64,000 bases of DNA from Gluconacetobacter azotocaptans (GTDB lineage: Bacteria > Pseudomonadota > Alphaproteobacteria > Acetobacterales > Acetobacteraceae): the NCBI RefSeq assembly GCF_014174355.1, contig NZ_JABEQF010000009.1, positions 62,001 to 126,000 of the forward strand, read 5' to 3'. The stretch's first letter is position 1. Every line of letters begins with the position of its first letter. A program made the translations under genes and the position numbers. Shown piece by piece: positions 17,156 through 26,611 of this stretch. The notes below the pieces were generated by a model that was given only the letters and a program-made list of their open reading frames with translations, was not told the DNA's origin and searched no databases.

Positions 17156-18522
17156 TGTCGAAAAGAAACGATAAAATTCGTCTTGCTGCATTTAATTTTT
17201 CCGGAATGTACAGCCAGGGCTGGCGTCATCCCGACGTCCAGTCGGATGGTGAGAATGATTTCGACTGGCAGGTGACGTTCGCCCGGACCGCCGAGCGCGG
17301 CCTTTTCGACATGATTTTCATGGCCGACGAGAGTTCGCTTGCCCGTCCGATCTCGGACAGGGACATGCTCTCGCGCCTGTCCAGCGTGGCGGGTTTCGAG
17401 CCCGCGACCCTGATGGCGGCGTTGGCGGCCTGCACGCAGCATGTCGGGCTCGTCCACACTATGAGCACGACATACGAGCAGCCCTATTATCTGGCGCGCC
17501 AGCTCGCCTCGATCGACAAGATCAGCAAAGGTCGGGCGGGGTGGAATCTCGTCACGTCGGGCAACCCGAACGAGGCCGCCAATTTCGGCGTCAAGGGCGG
17601 CACGACGCTGCATGCCGACCGCTATCGCCGTGCAGCCGAGTTCCATCACGTCGTGACCGGTCTGTGGGACAGTATCGAGGACGATGCTTTCCTGCTGGAC
17701 AAGGAAGGCGGCCGATATCTCGATCCGGAAAAAATACACGCCCTGGCCCATGAAGGAGAGTTTTTCAGCGTCAAGGGGCCCTTGCGCGGTGGCAGGTCGC
17801 CGCAGGGCCATCCGATCATCGCGCAGGCCGGCGCCTCGGGAGAAGGACGCGACCTTGGTTCGCGCACCGCGGACGTGGTGTTCTGCAGCACCCATTTCAT
17901 CGAAGATGCGCAGGCCTTCTACGCGGACATGAAGCAGCGTACCGTCGCGCATGGCCGCCAAGCGTCCGATCTGAAGATCTTTCCCGGCACTTCCATCGTA
18001 TGGGGCGAGACGCAGAGCCAGGCGGAGGATCGGTTCGATGAGATCAGCCGCCTCTACCCGGACGAGATCGCGCTGGAGAACATCACCGGCGCCGTGCAGC
18101 TCGATGTCAGCAATTATGATCTCGATGGGCCGTTTCCCGACCTGCCCCCGACACGCGGCATGCAGGGGCACCAGAGGGCGATTTCCGCCTTCGCCAAGCA
18201 CAACAACCTCAGCATCCGTCAGACTGCCCAGCGCCTTGCATCCTCCAGCAAGCATCGGGTGCTTGTGGGCACGACGCAGAGCATCGTCGATAATCTGGAA
18301 GAATGGTTCATGGGATACGCGGCCGATGGCTTCGTCATCATGAATCCCTACCGGTTGCGCAGCCTGGAAGACGTGGTGACGCATATCGTTCCTGAACTAC
18401 AGCGGCGCGGCCTGTTCCGCACCGCCTATGAAGGAAAGACGCTGCGGGAAAATCTCGGCCTGTCGCGGCCCGAGAGCCGATTCGCCGCGACGCGGGCCGT
18501 GCGATCGCCGGATGTGGGCTAG
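17155..18522 (+). CDS. NtaA/SnaA/DszA-type flavin-dependent monooxygenase (luciferase-like)
   Basis: About 455 residues. The family signature is clear: an N-terminal strand IRLAAFNFSGMYSQGWRHPD, FDMIFMADESSLARP, then GFEPATLMAALAACTQHVGL, STTYEQPYYLARQLASIDKI, SKGRAGWNLVTS and the ANFGVKGG segment. Members use reduced FMN from a separate reductase to oxidise nitrilotriacetate, EDTA, sulfones and similar compounds. ATG codons at 17152 and 17155 are adjacent; 17155 has the better distance (7 nt) to AGGAAG, while 17152 overlaps the preceding stop. A reductase partner could be the flavin reductase at 327-824; none is adjacent. Co-transcribed with a DUF1330 protein, an Ldh_2 dehydrogenase and a transporter. 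Substrate not identifiable. Confidence 0.9.
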   Translation: MSKRNDKIRLAAFNFSGMYSQGWRHPDVQSDGENDFDWQVTFARTAERGLFDMIFMADESSLARPISDRDMLSRLSSVAGFEPATLMAALAACTQHVGLVHTMSTTYEQPYYLARQLASIDKISKGRAGWNLVTSGNPNEAANFGVKGGTTLHADRYRRAAEFHHVVTGLWDSIEDDAFLLDKEGGRYLDPEKIHALAHEGEFFSVKGPLRGGRSPQGHPIIAQAGASGEGRDLGSRTADVVFCSTHFIEDAQAFYADMKQRTVAHGRQASDLKIFPGTSIVWGETQSQAEDRFDEISRLYPDEIALENITGAVQLDVSNYDLDGPFPDLPPTRGMQGHQRAISAFAKHNNLSIRQTAQRLASSSKHRVLVGTTQSIVDNLEEWFMGYAADGFVIMNPYRLRSLEDVVTHIVPELQRRGLFRTAYEGKTLRENLGLSRPESRFAATRAVRSPDVG

Positions 18523-18542
18523 CGTGACGAGAGGATTCTTTC

Positions 18543-19583
18543 ATGTCTGATCGTCTTCCCTTGCCGGCCGGCGCGTCGACGGTTCATCTTCAGATCGCCG
18601 AGGTCGAGGATCTGGCATTTCGTGCCTTGCATGCGTCAGGCCTGGCCGAAGACCATGCGCGGGCGGTGGCTGCCCAGTTCGCCGCGGCGGAGGCCGATGG
18701 CATCCCCAGCCATGGCTTGGCGCGTGTTCCGTCCAATTGCCAGATTCTGGCCTATGGCAAGATCGCGAAGGACGCCCGTCCGGTCGTCACGAGCCCGAGG
18801 TCCGGAATCGTGCATCTCGACGCCGGCGACGGTTTCCCGCATCTGGGCATCGCAATGGCTCGGCCGATCCTGTCGGAGGCGGTGCGCGAGAACGGCATCG
18901 CCTCGCTGGTCGTCACCAACGCCTATGCCTGCGGTGTGCTTGGCTATCACACGGAAAATCTGGCGCGTGAGGGGCTGGTCATCCTTGGCTTTACCCACGC
19001 GCCGGCCTCCATGGCGCCGGCAGGCGGGCGCCGTCCGGTTGTCGGTACCAACCCGATGTCGCTTGCCGTGCCCTCGGATGACGGCGTAGTGCTCCTGATC
19101 GACCAGTCATCTTCGGTCGTGGCGAAGAGCGAGGTCATGGACCGGCATATGCGCGGTGAAGGCATCCCGGACAATTGGGCCTTCGACCAGGACGGACGGC
19201 CCACCACCTCCGCCGCTGCGGCCTTGCAAGGCGGGACCATGGCGCCATTCGGCGGCTACAAGGGCTTTGGTATCGGCTTGATCGTGGAAGTCTTTTCCGC
19301 GTTGCTGACCAACAGCAATCTTGGCGTCGTCGCCCCTGGCCTGATCGATACCAGCAACGGGCCGCCGCGTGTGGGTGCCTATTTCATTGCGGTCGATCCC
19401 GCCGTGACCGGCGGAGGCGACTTCAACCGCAAGATGGAAACCCTGCTCGGTGCGATCGGCACGCAGCCGGGAACCCGCATTCCGGGCAGCCGCCGTCATG
19501 TATGGCGCCGTCAGACCGCCGCCGAGGGGGTGGAAATTCCGCGCCCGCTTTATCAACAGATCAAGGCAATTATCGGATCATGA
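18543..19583 (+). CDS. Malate/L-lactate/ureidoglycolate dehydrogenase family (Ldh_2) oxidoreductase
   Basis: 346 residues, the usual length. Diagnostic motifs: AAEADGIPSHGLARVPSNCQ with the conserved Ser-His pair, NGIASLVVTNAYACGVLGYH, VGTNPMSLAVPS and the C-terminal GGYKGFGIGLIVEVFSALLT. The family reduces or oxidises alpha-hydroxy or alpha-keto/imino acids with NAD(P)H, including lactate, malate, ureidoglycolate, sulfolactate and cyclic imino acids such as delta1-piperideine-2-carboxylate. It starts 20 nt after the monooxygenase gene and ends 3 nt before the transporter gene, so it belongs to that operon and presumably handles a product of the monooxygenase step. Confidence 0.88.
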   Translation: MSDRLPLPAGASTVHLQIAEVEDLAFRALHASGLAEDHARAVAAQFAAAEADGIPSHGLARVPSNCQILAYGKIAKDARPVVTSPRSGIVHLDAGDGFPHLGIAMARPILSEAVRENGIASLVVTNAYACGVLGYHTENLAREGLVILGFTHAPASMAPAGGRRPVVGTNPMSLAVPSDDGVVLLIDQSSSVVAKSEVMDRHMRGEGIPDNWAFDQDGRPTTSAAAALQGGTMAPFGGYKGFGIGLIVEVFSALLTNSNLGVVAPGLIDTSNGPPRVGAYFIAVDPAVTGGGDFNRKMETLLGAIGTQPGTRIPGSRRHVWRRQTAAEGVEIPRPLYQQIKAIIGS

Positions 19584-19586
19584 CGG

Positions 19587-20906
19587 ATGGCCCAAGAGAG
19601 CGTGACGTTACCGCGACTTCGTGACATCGGCCGCAGCGAGCATGCGCGACGGCATGACAATTCGCTGCGAGGGGCCGCGCATGTCATCGCCGCCGCGACC
19701 GTCGGCAGCGTGCTGGACTGGTACGATTTCGGCATCTTCGCGTTTTTTTCCAACGCGATTTCCCATAATTTCTTCGCACAGGACGGGCGGAATACCGGCC
19801 TGTTCCTGACATTCCTGATTTTCGGCTGCGGCTTTACGGCGCGCCCGATCGGCGGGCTCATCATCGGTCGGATTGGCGACCGGATCAGCCGGCGTACCGC
19901 CCTGATCGTCTCCATCATCGTCATGGGCGGCGGTACGCTCGGTTTGGCCGTGCTTCCAGGTCGTTCGACCATAGGAGAGGCCGCGCCGTTTCTTCTTCTG
20001 ATCGCGCGGTTGATGCAGGGTCTGGCCGCGGGTGGAGAATGGGGCGGGGCGGCCACCTTCATCGTCGAGGCCGCCCCCCTCGGCAAGCGCGGGCTGTATG
20101 GCGGCATACACGAGGTCAGCGCCATTCTCGGGCCCGTGCTGGCGCTTGGTGTCGCGTCGATGGTTGCCTCCATCTACTCTGCCGAGGCGATCAACAGTTG
20201 GGCCTGGCGTCTGCCGTTCCTGATCGGCGCGCTGCTGATTCCCGTCGGCTTCTATTGCCGGTTGCGCATCATGGAAACGCCCGTGCCCCATGCCGATGTG
20301 GCAGAAGAGGTACGGATGGTGCATGACGTCACCGGTCCTTTTTTTCGGGCGTTCTCGCTGGTCGCTCCAATATTCGCGGTATTCTATACGCTGTTCTATT
20401 TTCCGACATTGACGCAGACCTATCTGGGACTGTCGGCACGCGCCTCTTTGTGGGCCAACACGGCGGCCTGTATCGGCATGATGAGCGTCATTCTGCCCGC
20501 GGCGGTCCTCTCCGACCGTGTGGGCCGGCGTCCGATGACGATTTGCGCCTATATACTGATCGCCCTGGCCACACCCGTGCTGTTCTGGGAGATCGCCCAC
20601 ACCACCAGTGTTGCCGGCGTCACGATCATCGAACTACTTTATGCGCTCGCGGCTGGACTGCTGGCGGGTCCTTTCCCGGCAACCCTGTGCGAGCTGTTTC
20701 CCGCCCGTTCGCGACTGACCGGGATCGCCCTGGCTTATAACGTCGCCGGTGCCTTGTTCGGTGGCTTTACACCGCTGATTCTGACCGCAACGATCAATTA
20801 TTTTCACACGGTTACCGTTGCCTGCGCGGTCTCCGTCTTCTCGGTTATTCTTGGGCTGGCTGTCATGTTGAAGGCAAAGGAAACCGCTTTTACGTCGCTT
20901 CCGTGA
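19587..20906 (+). CDS. MFS transporter, MHS (metabolite:H+ symporter) family
   Basis: 439 residues, 12 predicted helices. The MHS signature is present: ATVGSVLDWYDFGIFAFFS in helix 1, FGCGFTARPIGGLIIGRIGD in the 2-3 loop, and RLMQGLAAGGEWGGAATF in helix 4. This group includes ProP, ShiA and the citrate/alpha-ketoglutarate carriers. It starts 3 nt after the Ldh_2 gene, so it is the last gene of the operon and likely brings in the substrate of the monooxygenase. A betaine/proline-type substrate would suit the window but cannot be shown. Confidence 0.88.
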   Translation: MAQESVTLPRLRDIGRSEHARRHDNSLRGAAHVIAAATVGSVLDWYDFGIFAFFSNAISHNFFAQDGRNTGLFLTFLIFGCGFTARPIGGLIIGRIGDRISRRTALIVSIIVMGGGTLGLAVLPGRSTIGEAAPFLLLIARLMQGLAAGGEWGGAATFIVEAAPLGKRGLYGGIHEVSAILGPVLALGVASMVASIYSAEAINSWAWRLPFLIGALLIPVGFYCRLRIMETPVPHADVAEEVRMVHDVTGPFFRAFSLVAPIFAVFYTLFYFPTLTQTYLGLSARASLWANTAACIGMMSVILPAAVLSDRVGRRPMTICAYILIALATPVLFWEIAHTTSVAGVTIIELLYALAAGLLAGPFPATLCELFPARSRLTGIALAYNVAGALFGGFTPLILTATINYFHTVTVACAVSVFSVILGLAVMLKAKETAFTSLP

Positions 20907-20947
20907 CGTTCGCCTTCATGGCATTGTGCCCCCCCGTATTGAATGCC

Positions 20948-21607
20948 CTACCCGATATGGAAACGCGACAATTCCGGGGGCGGCGCGACATCCGGCAGAT
21001 TGCGCGGATCGGGTTCGGGGGGCAGGATCTGCATGCGCACCGGAACCACGCCCGCCCAGACCGGAAAGGTGTAATCCTCTTCGTTGTCTTCGGGTTGGCC
21101 CGTACGAATCTTGGCCGACGCCTCGGTGATGGGCATGGTTAAAACGGTGGTTGCCTTGAGTTCGTTGGTCGTCACTGGACGCAGGCGCGCCCACTGGCCT
21201 GGGATTGTCTTGTCCACCATAGTCCGTAACTGATGTTCCTTTTCATCGTCGGCAAGTTTTTCCGGGCGACCAAAGATCATGACCGAGCGATGGTTGATAT
21301 TGTAGTTGAACGCCGAACGCGCCATCACCAGTCCGTCATAGATGGACACGGTGAGGCAGACATCCTGTTCCTGCGTCGTTCGGATCATGCGGCTGGCGGA
21401 TGATCCGTGCCAGAACACGCGGTTTCCGTCACGCCACTGCAGGGTCGGCGTGACGAAAGGCGTTCCGTTATGGATGTAGCCAACATGGCAGAGCGGCATG
21501 GCATCAAGAATGGCATGGACGACCTCCAGATCGTAGGACGCGATATGATGGTAGCGCTTCACGCGCGCGCGGTCGCTCGGGGCGGAGGAATTTTCTGTCT
21601 GGGCCAT
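20948..21607 (-). CDS. Pyridoxamine 5'-phosphate oxidase-like flavoprotein
   Basis: 219 residues from ATG at 21605-21607; a longer frame begins at 21655 but adds a tail with no family match. The PNPOx-like split barrel is seen in LCHVGYIHNGTPFVTPTLQW, FWHGSSASRMIRT, DVCLTVSIYDGLVMARSAFN, and NYNINHRSVMIFGRP. These proteins bind FMN, haem or F420 and range from oxidases to general stress proteins; the conserved GYIHNG and HGSSAS spots suit the heme/FMN-binding Pyridox_ox_2 subgroup rather than PdxH. It converges on the MHS transporter gene with only about 40 nt between the stops, and lies 230 nt downstream of purU on the same strand. Confidence 0.82.
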   Translation of the reverse strand: MAQTENSSAPSDRARVKRYHHIASYDLEVVHAILDAMPLCHVGYIHNGTPFVTPTLQWRDGNRVFWHGSSASRMIRTTQEQDVCLTVSIYDGLVMARSAFNYNINHRSVMIFGRPEKLADDEKEHQLRTMVDKTIPGQWARLRPVTTNELKATTVLTMPITEASAKIRTGQPEDNEEDYTFPVWAGVVPVRMQILPPEPDPRNLPDVAPPPELSRFHIG

Positions 21608-21836
21608 GGCATGTAGGACTTTCGGTTCTGGATGTGGGTTTGGACAGTCAGACAATCATGCGACGACACATCAAAAAATTGCAGGCCGATAGAAATCGGC
21701 TGGGAAAAGCGCCCGATTACGACAGAATGAGTGGATGAACCGGGTCTGTGCAAGTGAAAATCGAACCCTGCGGGAATTTCTGAAGACCTTCCAGCTTGTC
21801 GCGTCGTGCTCCGGGATCGCGCGGTGCCGGACGGGC

Positions 21837-22718
21837 TCAGTGCATAAAGATGATTGTCTTGTTGCCGTTCAGGATCACTCGTTGTTCGACGTAGTAGCGC
21901 ACGGCGCGGGCCAGGACGCGGCGTTCGATATCACGGCCCTTGCGGATCAGATCGTCCGGGGCGTCGGCGTGGGAGATCCGCTCCACGTCCTGTTCGATGA
22001 TCGGCCCCTCGTCGAGGTCCCTGGTCACGAAATGTGCCGTAGCGCCAATCAGTTTCACGCCCCGGTCAAATGCCTGGTGATAAGGGCGGGCTCCCTTGAA
22101 GCCGGGCAGGAAAGAATGGTGGATATTGATGCAGCGTCCGGACAGCGCGGCGGCCATGTTATTGGAGAGGATCTGCATATAGCGTGCCAGCACGACCAGG
22201 TCCGCGCCGGTCGCGTCGACCAGTTCGAGGATTCGTGCCTCCTGCTCCGCCTTCGTTTCCCTGGTGACCGGCAGATAATGGAACGGGATGGCATGGAGAT
22301 CGATATGCTCGTAGGTGTCCGCCGGATGGTTGGAGATGATGCCCACCGGGTTGATCACGAGTTCGCCGATGCGCCAGCGATAGAGAAGATCGACGAGACA
22401 ATGGTCGAATTTCGAGACCAGGAGAATTACTTTTGGACGGATGCTCGTGTCGTGCAATGTCCATTTCATCGCGAACCGCGTGGCCAGCGCGCCCAGCGCC
22501 GTTTCCGGCGCGGTGGCCTCCCCGATGGCGGCGGAGAAGACGATCCGCATGAAGAACTGCTTGCTGTCGGGCTCGTCGAACTGCTGAGCTTCGGTGATGT
22601 TGTAGCCGAGCTCGAAGAGAAGCTGTCCGATCGCCGCCACCAGGCCCGGCCGGTTCGGGCAGGACAGAGTCAGGATGTAGGAATAGCCCATCGTCGTATC
22701 GGGGCATGTCGTGACCAT
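21837..22718 (-). CDS. purU: Formyltetrahydrofolate deformylase
   Basis: 293 residues from ATG at 22716-22718, the normal PurU length. An N-terminal ACT domain ([20 protein letters not shown]) is followed by the formyltransferase-type hydrolase domain with [27 protein letters not shown] and [19 protein letters not shown], which hold the catalytic Asn, His and Asp. PurU turns 10-formyl-THF into formate plus THF. It follows soxG by 25 nt in a soxBDAG-purU operon, the arrangement known from sarcosine users: sarcosine oxidase loads THF with one-carbon units, and PurU helps return free THF. A longer reading frame upstream is only an overlap with soxG. Confidence 0.93.
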   Translation of the reverse strand: MVTTCPDTTMGYSYILTLSCPNRPGLVAAIGQLLFELGYNITEAQQFDEPDSKQFFMRIVFSAAIGEATAPETALGALATRFAMKWTLHDTSIRPKVILLVSKFDHCLVDLLYRWRIGELVINPVGIISNHPADTYEHIDLHAIPFHYLPVTRETKAEQEARILELVDATGADLVVLARYMQILSNNMAAALSGRCINIHHSFLPGFKGARPYHQAFDRGVKLIGATAHFVTRDLDEGPIIEQDVERISHADAPDDLIRKGRDIERRVLARAVRYYVEQRVILNGNKTIIFMH

Positions 22719-22743
22719 GTTCGTTGTTCCTGATCCAGGTCCG

Positions 22744-23271
22744 TCAGTCGACGACGAACATCGCCGCGGCTTCAGCCAGGTCATGGTGGAAGGCGTTGGC
22801 GAGACTTCGGAACACCAGGCATTCGAAGGTATCGTCGCGGTCTTTCCAGAACAGGACGCCGATATGCCTGATGAGGCCGGACGCCACGTCGCCGGTGGCG
22901 AAGGCATGCGGATGAAGATCGATGCCCGACAGGCCGGCCAGAAACGCCGCGCTTCGTTCACCGGTGATCCGAAAGGCGCTGCGGCCGTCGCCCTGCGTCG
23001 TGATCGCCGCCCGTCCCGCGCAGGGTGGGCGGAGCCGTTGCGCGGGATCGGGCGCGCCGGCCGGGGCAATGACGAGATACTGCCCGCGACCGGCCCAGAC
23101 GACGCGGCCGGTTGAGTTTGCCGTCATGCGTCGCGCTTCGGGCGCTGGAAAACCGGCTGAGGTCAGGATCGTCGCCAATGCCGGGACATCCTGGCGAAAG
23201 GGCGCGACGCTTGCGATCTGCCATCCCTCGACGGGATGGATTGAAAGGGGGGGCATGGCGGAATCAGGCAT
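22744..23271 (-). CDS. soxG: Sarcosine oxidase gamma subunit (copy 1)
   Basis: 175 residues. I start at ATG 23269-23271, which overlaps the end of soxA by 8 nt and has GGAGG about 8 nt before it; a start at 23256 is possible. Features of SoxG: an [20 protein letters not shown] segment, then [20 protein letters not shown] and [20 protein letters not shown], close to the GcvT-like fold of gamma subunits. The gamma subunit is structural in the heterotetrameric sarcosine oxidase. The other copy at 52673 shares the same ending style but is clearly diverged. Confidence 0.9.
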   Translation of the reverse strand: MPDSAMPPLSIHPVEGWQIASVAPFRQDVPALATILTSAGFPAPEARRMTANSTGRVVWAGRGQYLVIAPAGAPDPAQRLRPPCAGRAAITTQGDGRSAFRITGERSAAFLAGLSGIDLHPHAFATGDVASGLIRHIGVLFWKDRDDTFECLVFRSLANAFHHDLAEAAAMFVVD

Positions 23272-26200
23272 GCAGGCGTCCTCCATCGGGATCGACGAAG
23301 ACGGGCGGACAGACCCGCGCGCGGACGATATTGCCACGTACCGGATCATGCACAGCCACGATCTCGCGGTGACGGTGCGCGCCGTCGGCGAGAAAGCCGA
23401 GGCCGATCCACGAGCCGCAGGTCGGCGACCAGGCGGAAGACGATACCCAGCCCTGGTCGTTCGCCGCCGTCGCCGCCGCGTGGTCGGGCAGCAGATGCGC
23501 GCCCGCGCCCAGCACGGCGTCCGGGGCGAGGGGCATGAGCCCTACCAGGGTCTGGCGCCCCGGATCGGTCAGCGCCGGACGCTGCGCCATGCGGGCACCG
23601 ATATAATCCTTCTTGCGGGACAGGAGCTTTCCGAAACCCAGGTCGTGCGCCGTCGTCTGCCCGTTCAGTTCCGATCCGGCTGGATGGCCTTTTTCGATAC
23701 GCAGGACGCCCAGAGCCTCCGTGCCGTAGGGGGCGATGCTGAACGGCGCGCCTGCCCGCATCAAGGCATCCGCCAGCACGGCGCCATGGCGCGCCGGAAC
23801 GGCGATTTCATAAGCCAGTTCGCCCGAGAAGGAGATTCGGAACAGTCGCGCGGGGATGCTGCCGCACACTGTCGTTTCCACCGTCGCCATGAAGGGAAGC
23901 GCGGCGTTGCCGACATCGAAACCCGGATCGACGATGGCCGCCAGCACCTCGCGCGATTTCGGTCCGGCGAGGGCGATCTGTGCCCATTCGTCGGTGACCG
24001 AGATCATCTGCACATCATCCTCCGGGAACAGCCATTGCCTGCAATATTCGAGATGTTCCATAATTTTTGCGGCGTTGGCCGTGGTTGTGGTCATGAGGTA
24101 ATGGGTTTCGCCAAGCCGCGCGGTGGTACCATCATCGAAGGCGAAGCCGTCCTCGCGCAGCATCAGGCCGTACCGGACGCGCCCGACGGCGAGCCGGGCG
24201 AAATTGTTGCAGTAGATGCGTTCGAGAAAACGCGTGGCGTCCGGACCCTGGATGTCGATCTTGCCCAGCGTGGTGACGTCGCAGAATCCTACGGCGCGGC
24301 GTACCGTCATGACCTCGCGGTTGACCGTCTCCTGCCAGGTCGGGTCGCTGGGACGGGCGAACCATTGCGCGCGCATCCACAGGCCCGCGGTGGTGAAATG
24401 CGCGCCATGCGCGCGCGCCCAGTCATGGGTAGGCGTCAGGCGCTCGGGCCGGAAATGGCGACCGCGATGCGGGCCTGCGAGCGCACCGATGGCGATGGGC
24501 TGGACGGGCGGACGTGTCGTTGTGGTGCCGGTCTCGGCGATGGAACGCCCTGTCATCGCCGCCAGAAGGGCCAGGCCGTTGACGTTCGATGTCTTGCCCT
24601 GATCGGTGGCCATGCCGAGGGTGGTATAGCGCTTCAGATGCTCGACGCTGACATAGCCTTCCCGTGTCGCGCCGCGAATGTCCTTAGCCATCACGTCGTT
24701 CTGGAAATCGACGAAGGCGGCGCCGGAGGGGGCCTCCAGGTCCTCAAGCGTGTGCCACAGGGCGCCCGGTCTGTCCGGCAGGTCCTGTGTCACCGGCATG
24801 TCGAGCGTCGCGGGGGTCAGGCCGCAGGTGGCGACCGCCGCCGCCCCCACCGCGTGGCCGCTGGCCAGCGCCGCACCCGTTCCGGACAGGCCGGTCACGC
24901 TTCCCGCGACGAACATGCCGGGCGGCAGATCCCCTGGGATGAAGGCGCAGAGCGTTTCGTCCCAGACCGGCCGGCCGTTTTGATGGGTGGCAAGCCCCAG
25001 CGCGGGCGACCAGCCGCCGGAGAGGGCAAGCAGGTCGCAACGGATACGGCGCGTCTCACCCGCCCGGTCCGCGATGGTGACGCCGGTCAGCGATGTGGTG
25101 CCGTGTGTCCGGGTGACCCGGGCGCCGGCACTGTAGGGAATGCCAAGCCGCTCGCCGAGCGCGCGGATTTGCAGCGATTCCTCATGGCGGGAATCGATGA
25201 TCGCATGGACCCGTATGCCTGCCCGGGCCAGATCATCCGCCGTGGCAAGCGCGCTGTCGGTATTGCCGAACACCACGGCCTCGCGTCCCGGTGCGACGGC
25301 AAATCGGTTGAGATAGCTCCTGACCGCGCCTGCCAGCATCACGCCGGGACGATCGTTTCCTTCGAGGATGACGGGCCGTTCCACGGCGCCCGAGGCCAGC
25401 ACGCAGCATGTCGCCGTGATTCGCACGAGACGCTGGCGCGGCTGGTTGGTGCCCGGCACGGGAAGATGATCCGCGACCCGCTGCAGGGCGGCATAGACCC
25501 CACCGTCATATGCGCTGTTGACGCAGGTGCGCAGGAGGAGCGTGGCCTTGTCGCAGGATTCGAATTCACGCAGGGCCTGGTCCACCCACGTCATGGCCGG
25601 GTGGTCGTCGAGTTCGACCCGATCGGACAGCAGGCGGCCGCCGGGGCGGAAATCCTCGTCGCATAGAATCACGCGCGCGCCGCTGCGCGCCGCGGTCAGT
25701 GCCGCGGCGAGTCCGGCCGGGCCGGCCCCGACCACAAGGATGTCGCAAAATAGCGAGACCTTGTCATAACGATCCGGGTCGGCATCGGCGGCGGCGCGTC
25801 CAAGGCCCGCCGCCCGGCGGATCAGGGGCTCGTACAGCTTCTCCCAGAACGCGACCGGGAACATGAAGGTCTTGTAATAGAACCCGGCCGAAAGCAGAGG
25901 TGCCGCGAGGGCGCTGGCGGCCATCAGATCGAAGGCGAGGGAGGGAAAGCGGTTCTGGCTCCGTGCCACCAGCCCGTCAAACATCTCCACGATCGTGGCC
26001 CGCGTGTTGGGTTCCCGGCGCGCGCCTTCCCGCAGTTCGACCAGGGCGTTCGGCTCCTCCGACCCGGCGGTGAGGATGCCGCGTGGACGGTGGTATTTGA
26101 AGGACCGCCCAACAAGCCGGATGCCGTTGGCCAGCAGGGCGGAGGCGAGCGTGTCGCCGGGGAAAGCAGTGCCGACCTGGCCATCGAAGCGGAATTGCAG

Positions 26201-26302
26201 CGGGCGGCCACGGTCGATCAGGCCGCCGGAGGGAAGGCGGCCGGACAGCTTGCGGCCCGAAGCGGCGCGGGGGGAACGGTCGGACGCGGAATGGCGGTTC
26301 AT
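23264..26302 (-). CDS. soxA: Sarcosine oxidase alpha subunit (copy 1)
   Basis: About 1012 residues, full length. The N-terminal region has FRFDGQVGTAFPGDTLASAL and FKYHRPRGILTAGSEEPNAL; a dinucleotide fold begins at ILVVGAGPAGLAAALTAARS; the C-terminal 400 residues form the GcvT-like aminomethyl-THF domain (MATDQGKTSNVNGLALLAAM, then GYVSVEHLKRYTTLGMATDQ just before). The start ATG at 26300-26302 overlaps the soxD stop. The enzyme oxidises sarcosine to glycine with O2, giving H2O2 and 5,10-methylene-THF; the alpha subunit carries NAD+ and the folate site. Operon order soxB-D-A-G-purU. About half the residues match the second copy, so the duplication is old. Confidence 0.95.
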   Translation of the reverse strand: MNRHSASDRSPRAASGRKLSGRLPSGGLIDRGRPLQFRFDGQVGTAFPGDTLASALLANGIRLVGRSFKYHRPRGILTAGSEEPNALVELREGARREPNTRATIVEMFDGLVARSQNRFPSLAFDLMAASALAAPLLSAGFYYKTFMFPVAFWEKLYEPLIRRAAGLGRAAADADPDRYDKVSLFCDILVVGAGPAGLAAALTAARSGARVILCDEDFRPGGRLLSDRVELDDHPAMTWVDQALREFESCDKATLLLRTCVNSAYDGGVYAALQRVADHLPVPGTNQPRQRLVRITATCCVLASGAVERPVILEGNDRPGVMLAGAVRSYLNRFAVAPGREAVVFGNTDSALATADDLARAGIRVHAIIDSRHEESLQIRALGERLGIPYSAGARVTRTHGTTSLTGVTIADRAGETRRIRCDLLALSGGWSPALGLATHQNGRPVWDETLCAFIPGDLPPGMFVAGSVTGLSGTGAALASGHAVGAAAVATCGLTPATLDMPVTQDLPDRPGALWHTLEDLEAPSGAAFVDFQNDVMAKDIRGATREGYVSVEHLKRYTTLGMATDQGKTSNVNGLALLAAMTGRSIAETGTTTTRPPVQPIAIGALAGPHRGRHFRPERLTPTHDWARAHGAHFTTAGLWMRAQWFARPSDPTWQETVNREVMTVRRAVGFCDVTTLGKIDIQGPDATRFLERIYCNNFARLAVGRVRYGLMLREDGFAFDDGTTARLGETHYLMTTTTANAAKIMEHLEYCRQWLFPEDDVQMISVTDEWAQIALAGPKSREVLAAIVDPGFDVGNAALPFMATVETTVCGSIPARLFRISFSGELAYEIAVPARHGAVLADALMRAGAPFSIAPYGTEALGVLRIEKGHPAGSELNGQTTAHDLGFGKLLSRKKDYIGARMAQRPALTDPGRQTLVGLMPLAPDAVLGAGAHLLPDHAAATAANDQGWVSSSAWSPTCGSWIGLGFLADGAHRHREIVAVHDPVRGNIVRARVCPPVFVDPDGGRLHA

Positions 26303-26583
26303 CGTGCCTCCGGGCCTGCCTGGACAGCGCGCGCCACGGCCTCCGCGGCCTCGGCGGCGAGAATCGCGTGGCTGCGGGTATCGCGGGTGATCACCAGCCA
26401 ACTCCGGCATGGCTGGTGGTACCACAACTCGCGATGCGGGCCGGCGGGGTTATCGCGCAGATAGACATAATCCGCCCAGTGCGTCTCTGGCGCGTCGGGG
26501 GGCGGCCGACGCAGGGTTGCGTCGCCGCGATAGACGAACTCGCCGCTGTCTCGCGGGCCGCAGCAGGAACAGGGAAGGCGCAT
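26299..26583 (-). CDS. soxD: Sarcosine oxidase delta subunit (copy 1)
   Basis: 94 residues. The pattern APETHWADYVYLRDNPAGPH and ELWYHQPCRSWLVITRDT fits SoxD, the small zinc-binding subunit. The N-terminal metal site reads LPCSCCG rather than the C-P-Y-C-G seen in the second copy (49373), so the cysteine spacing is unusual: Cys5, Cys7 and Cys8. The second half of the site (His and Cys in YHQPC) is kept. It overlaps soxA by 4 nt and follows soxB by 28 nt. The N-terminal change may alter zinc coordination. Confidence 0.9.
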   Translation of the reverse strand: MRLPCSCCGPRDSGEFVYRGDATLRRPPPDAPETHWADYVYLRDNPAGPHRELWYHQPCRSWLVITRDTRSHAILAAEAAEAVARAVQAGPEAR

Positions 26584-26611
26584 CGTGATCTTTCCTCGCT
26601 ACGGATCGGGC

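Noticed and set aside
22922-25666. 914-codon open frame on the plus strand
   Set aside because: Antisense to soxA, caused by high GC codon bias; the sense strand has a full sarcosine oxidase subunit.
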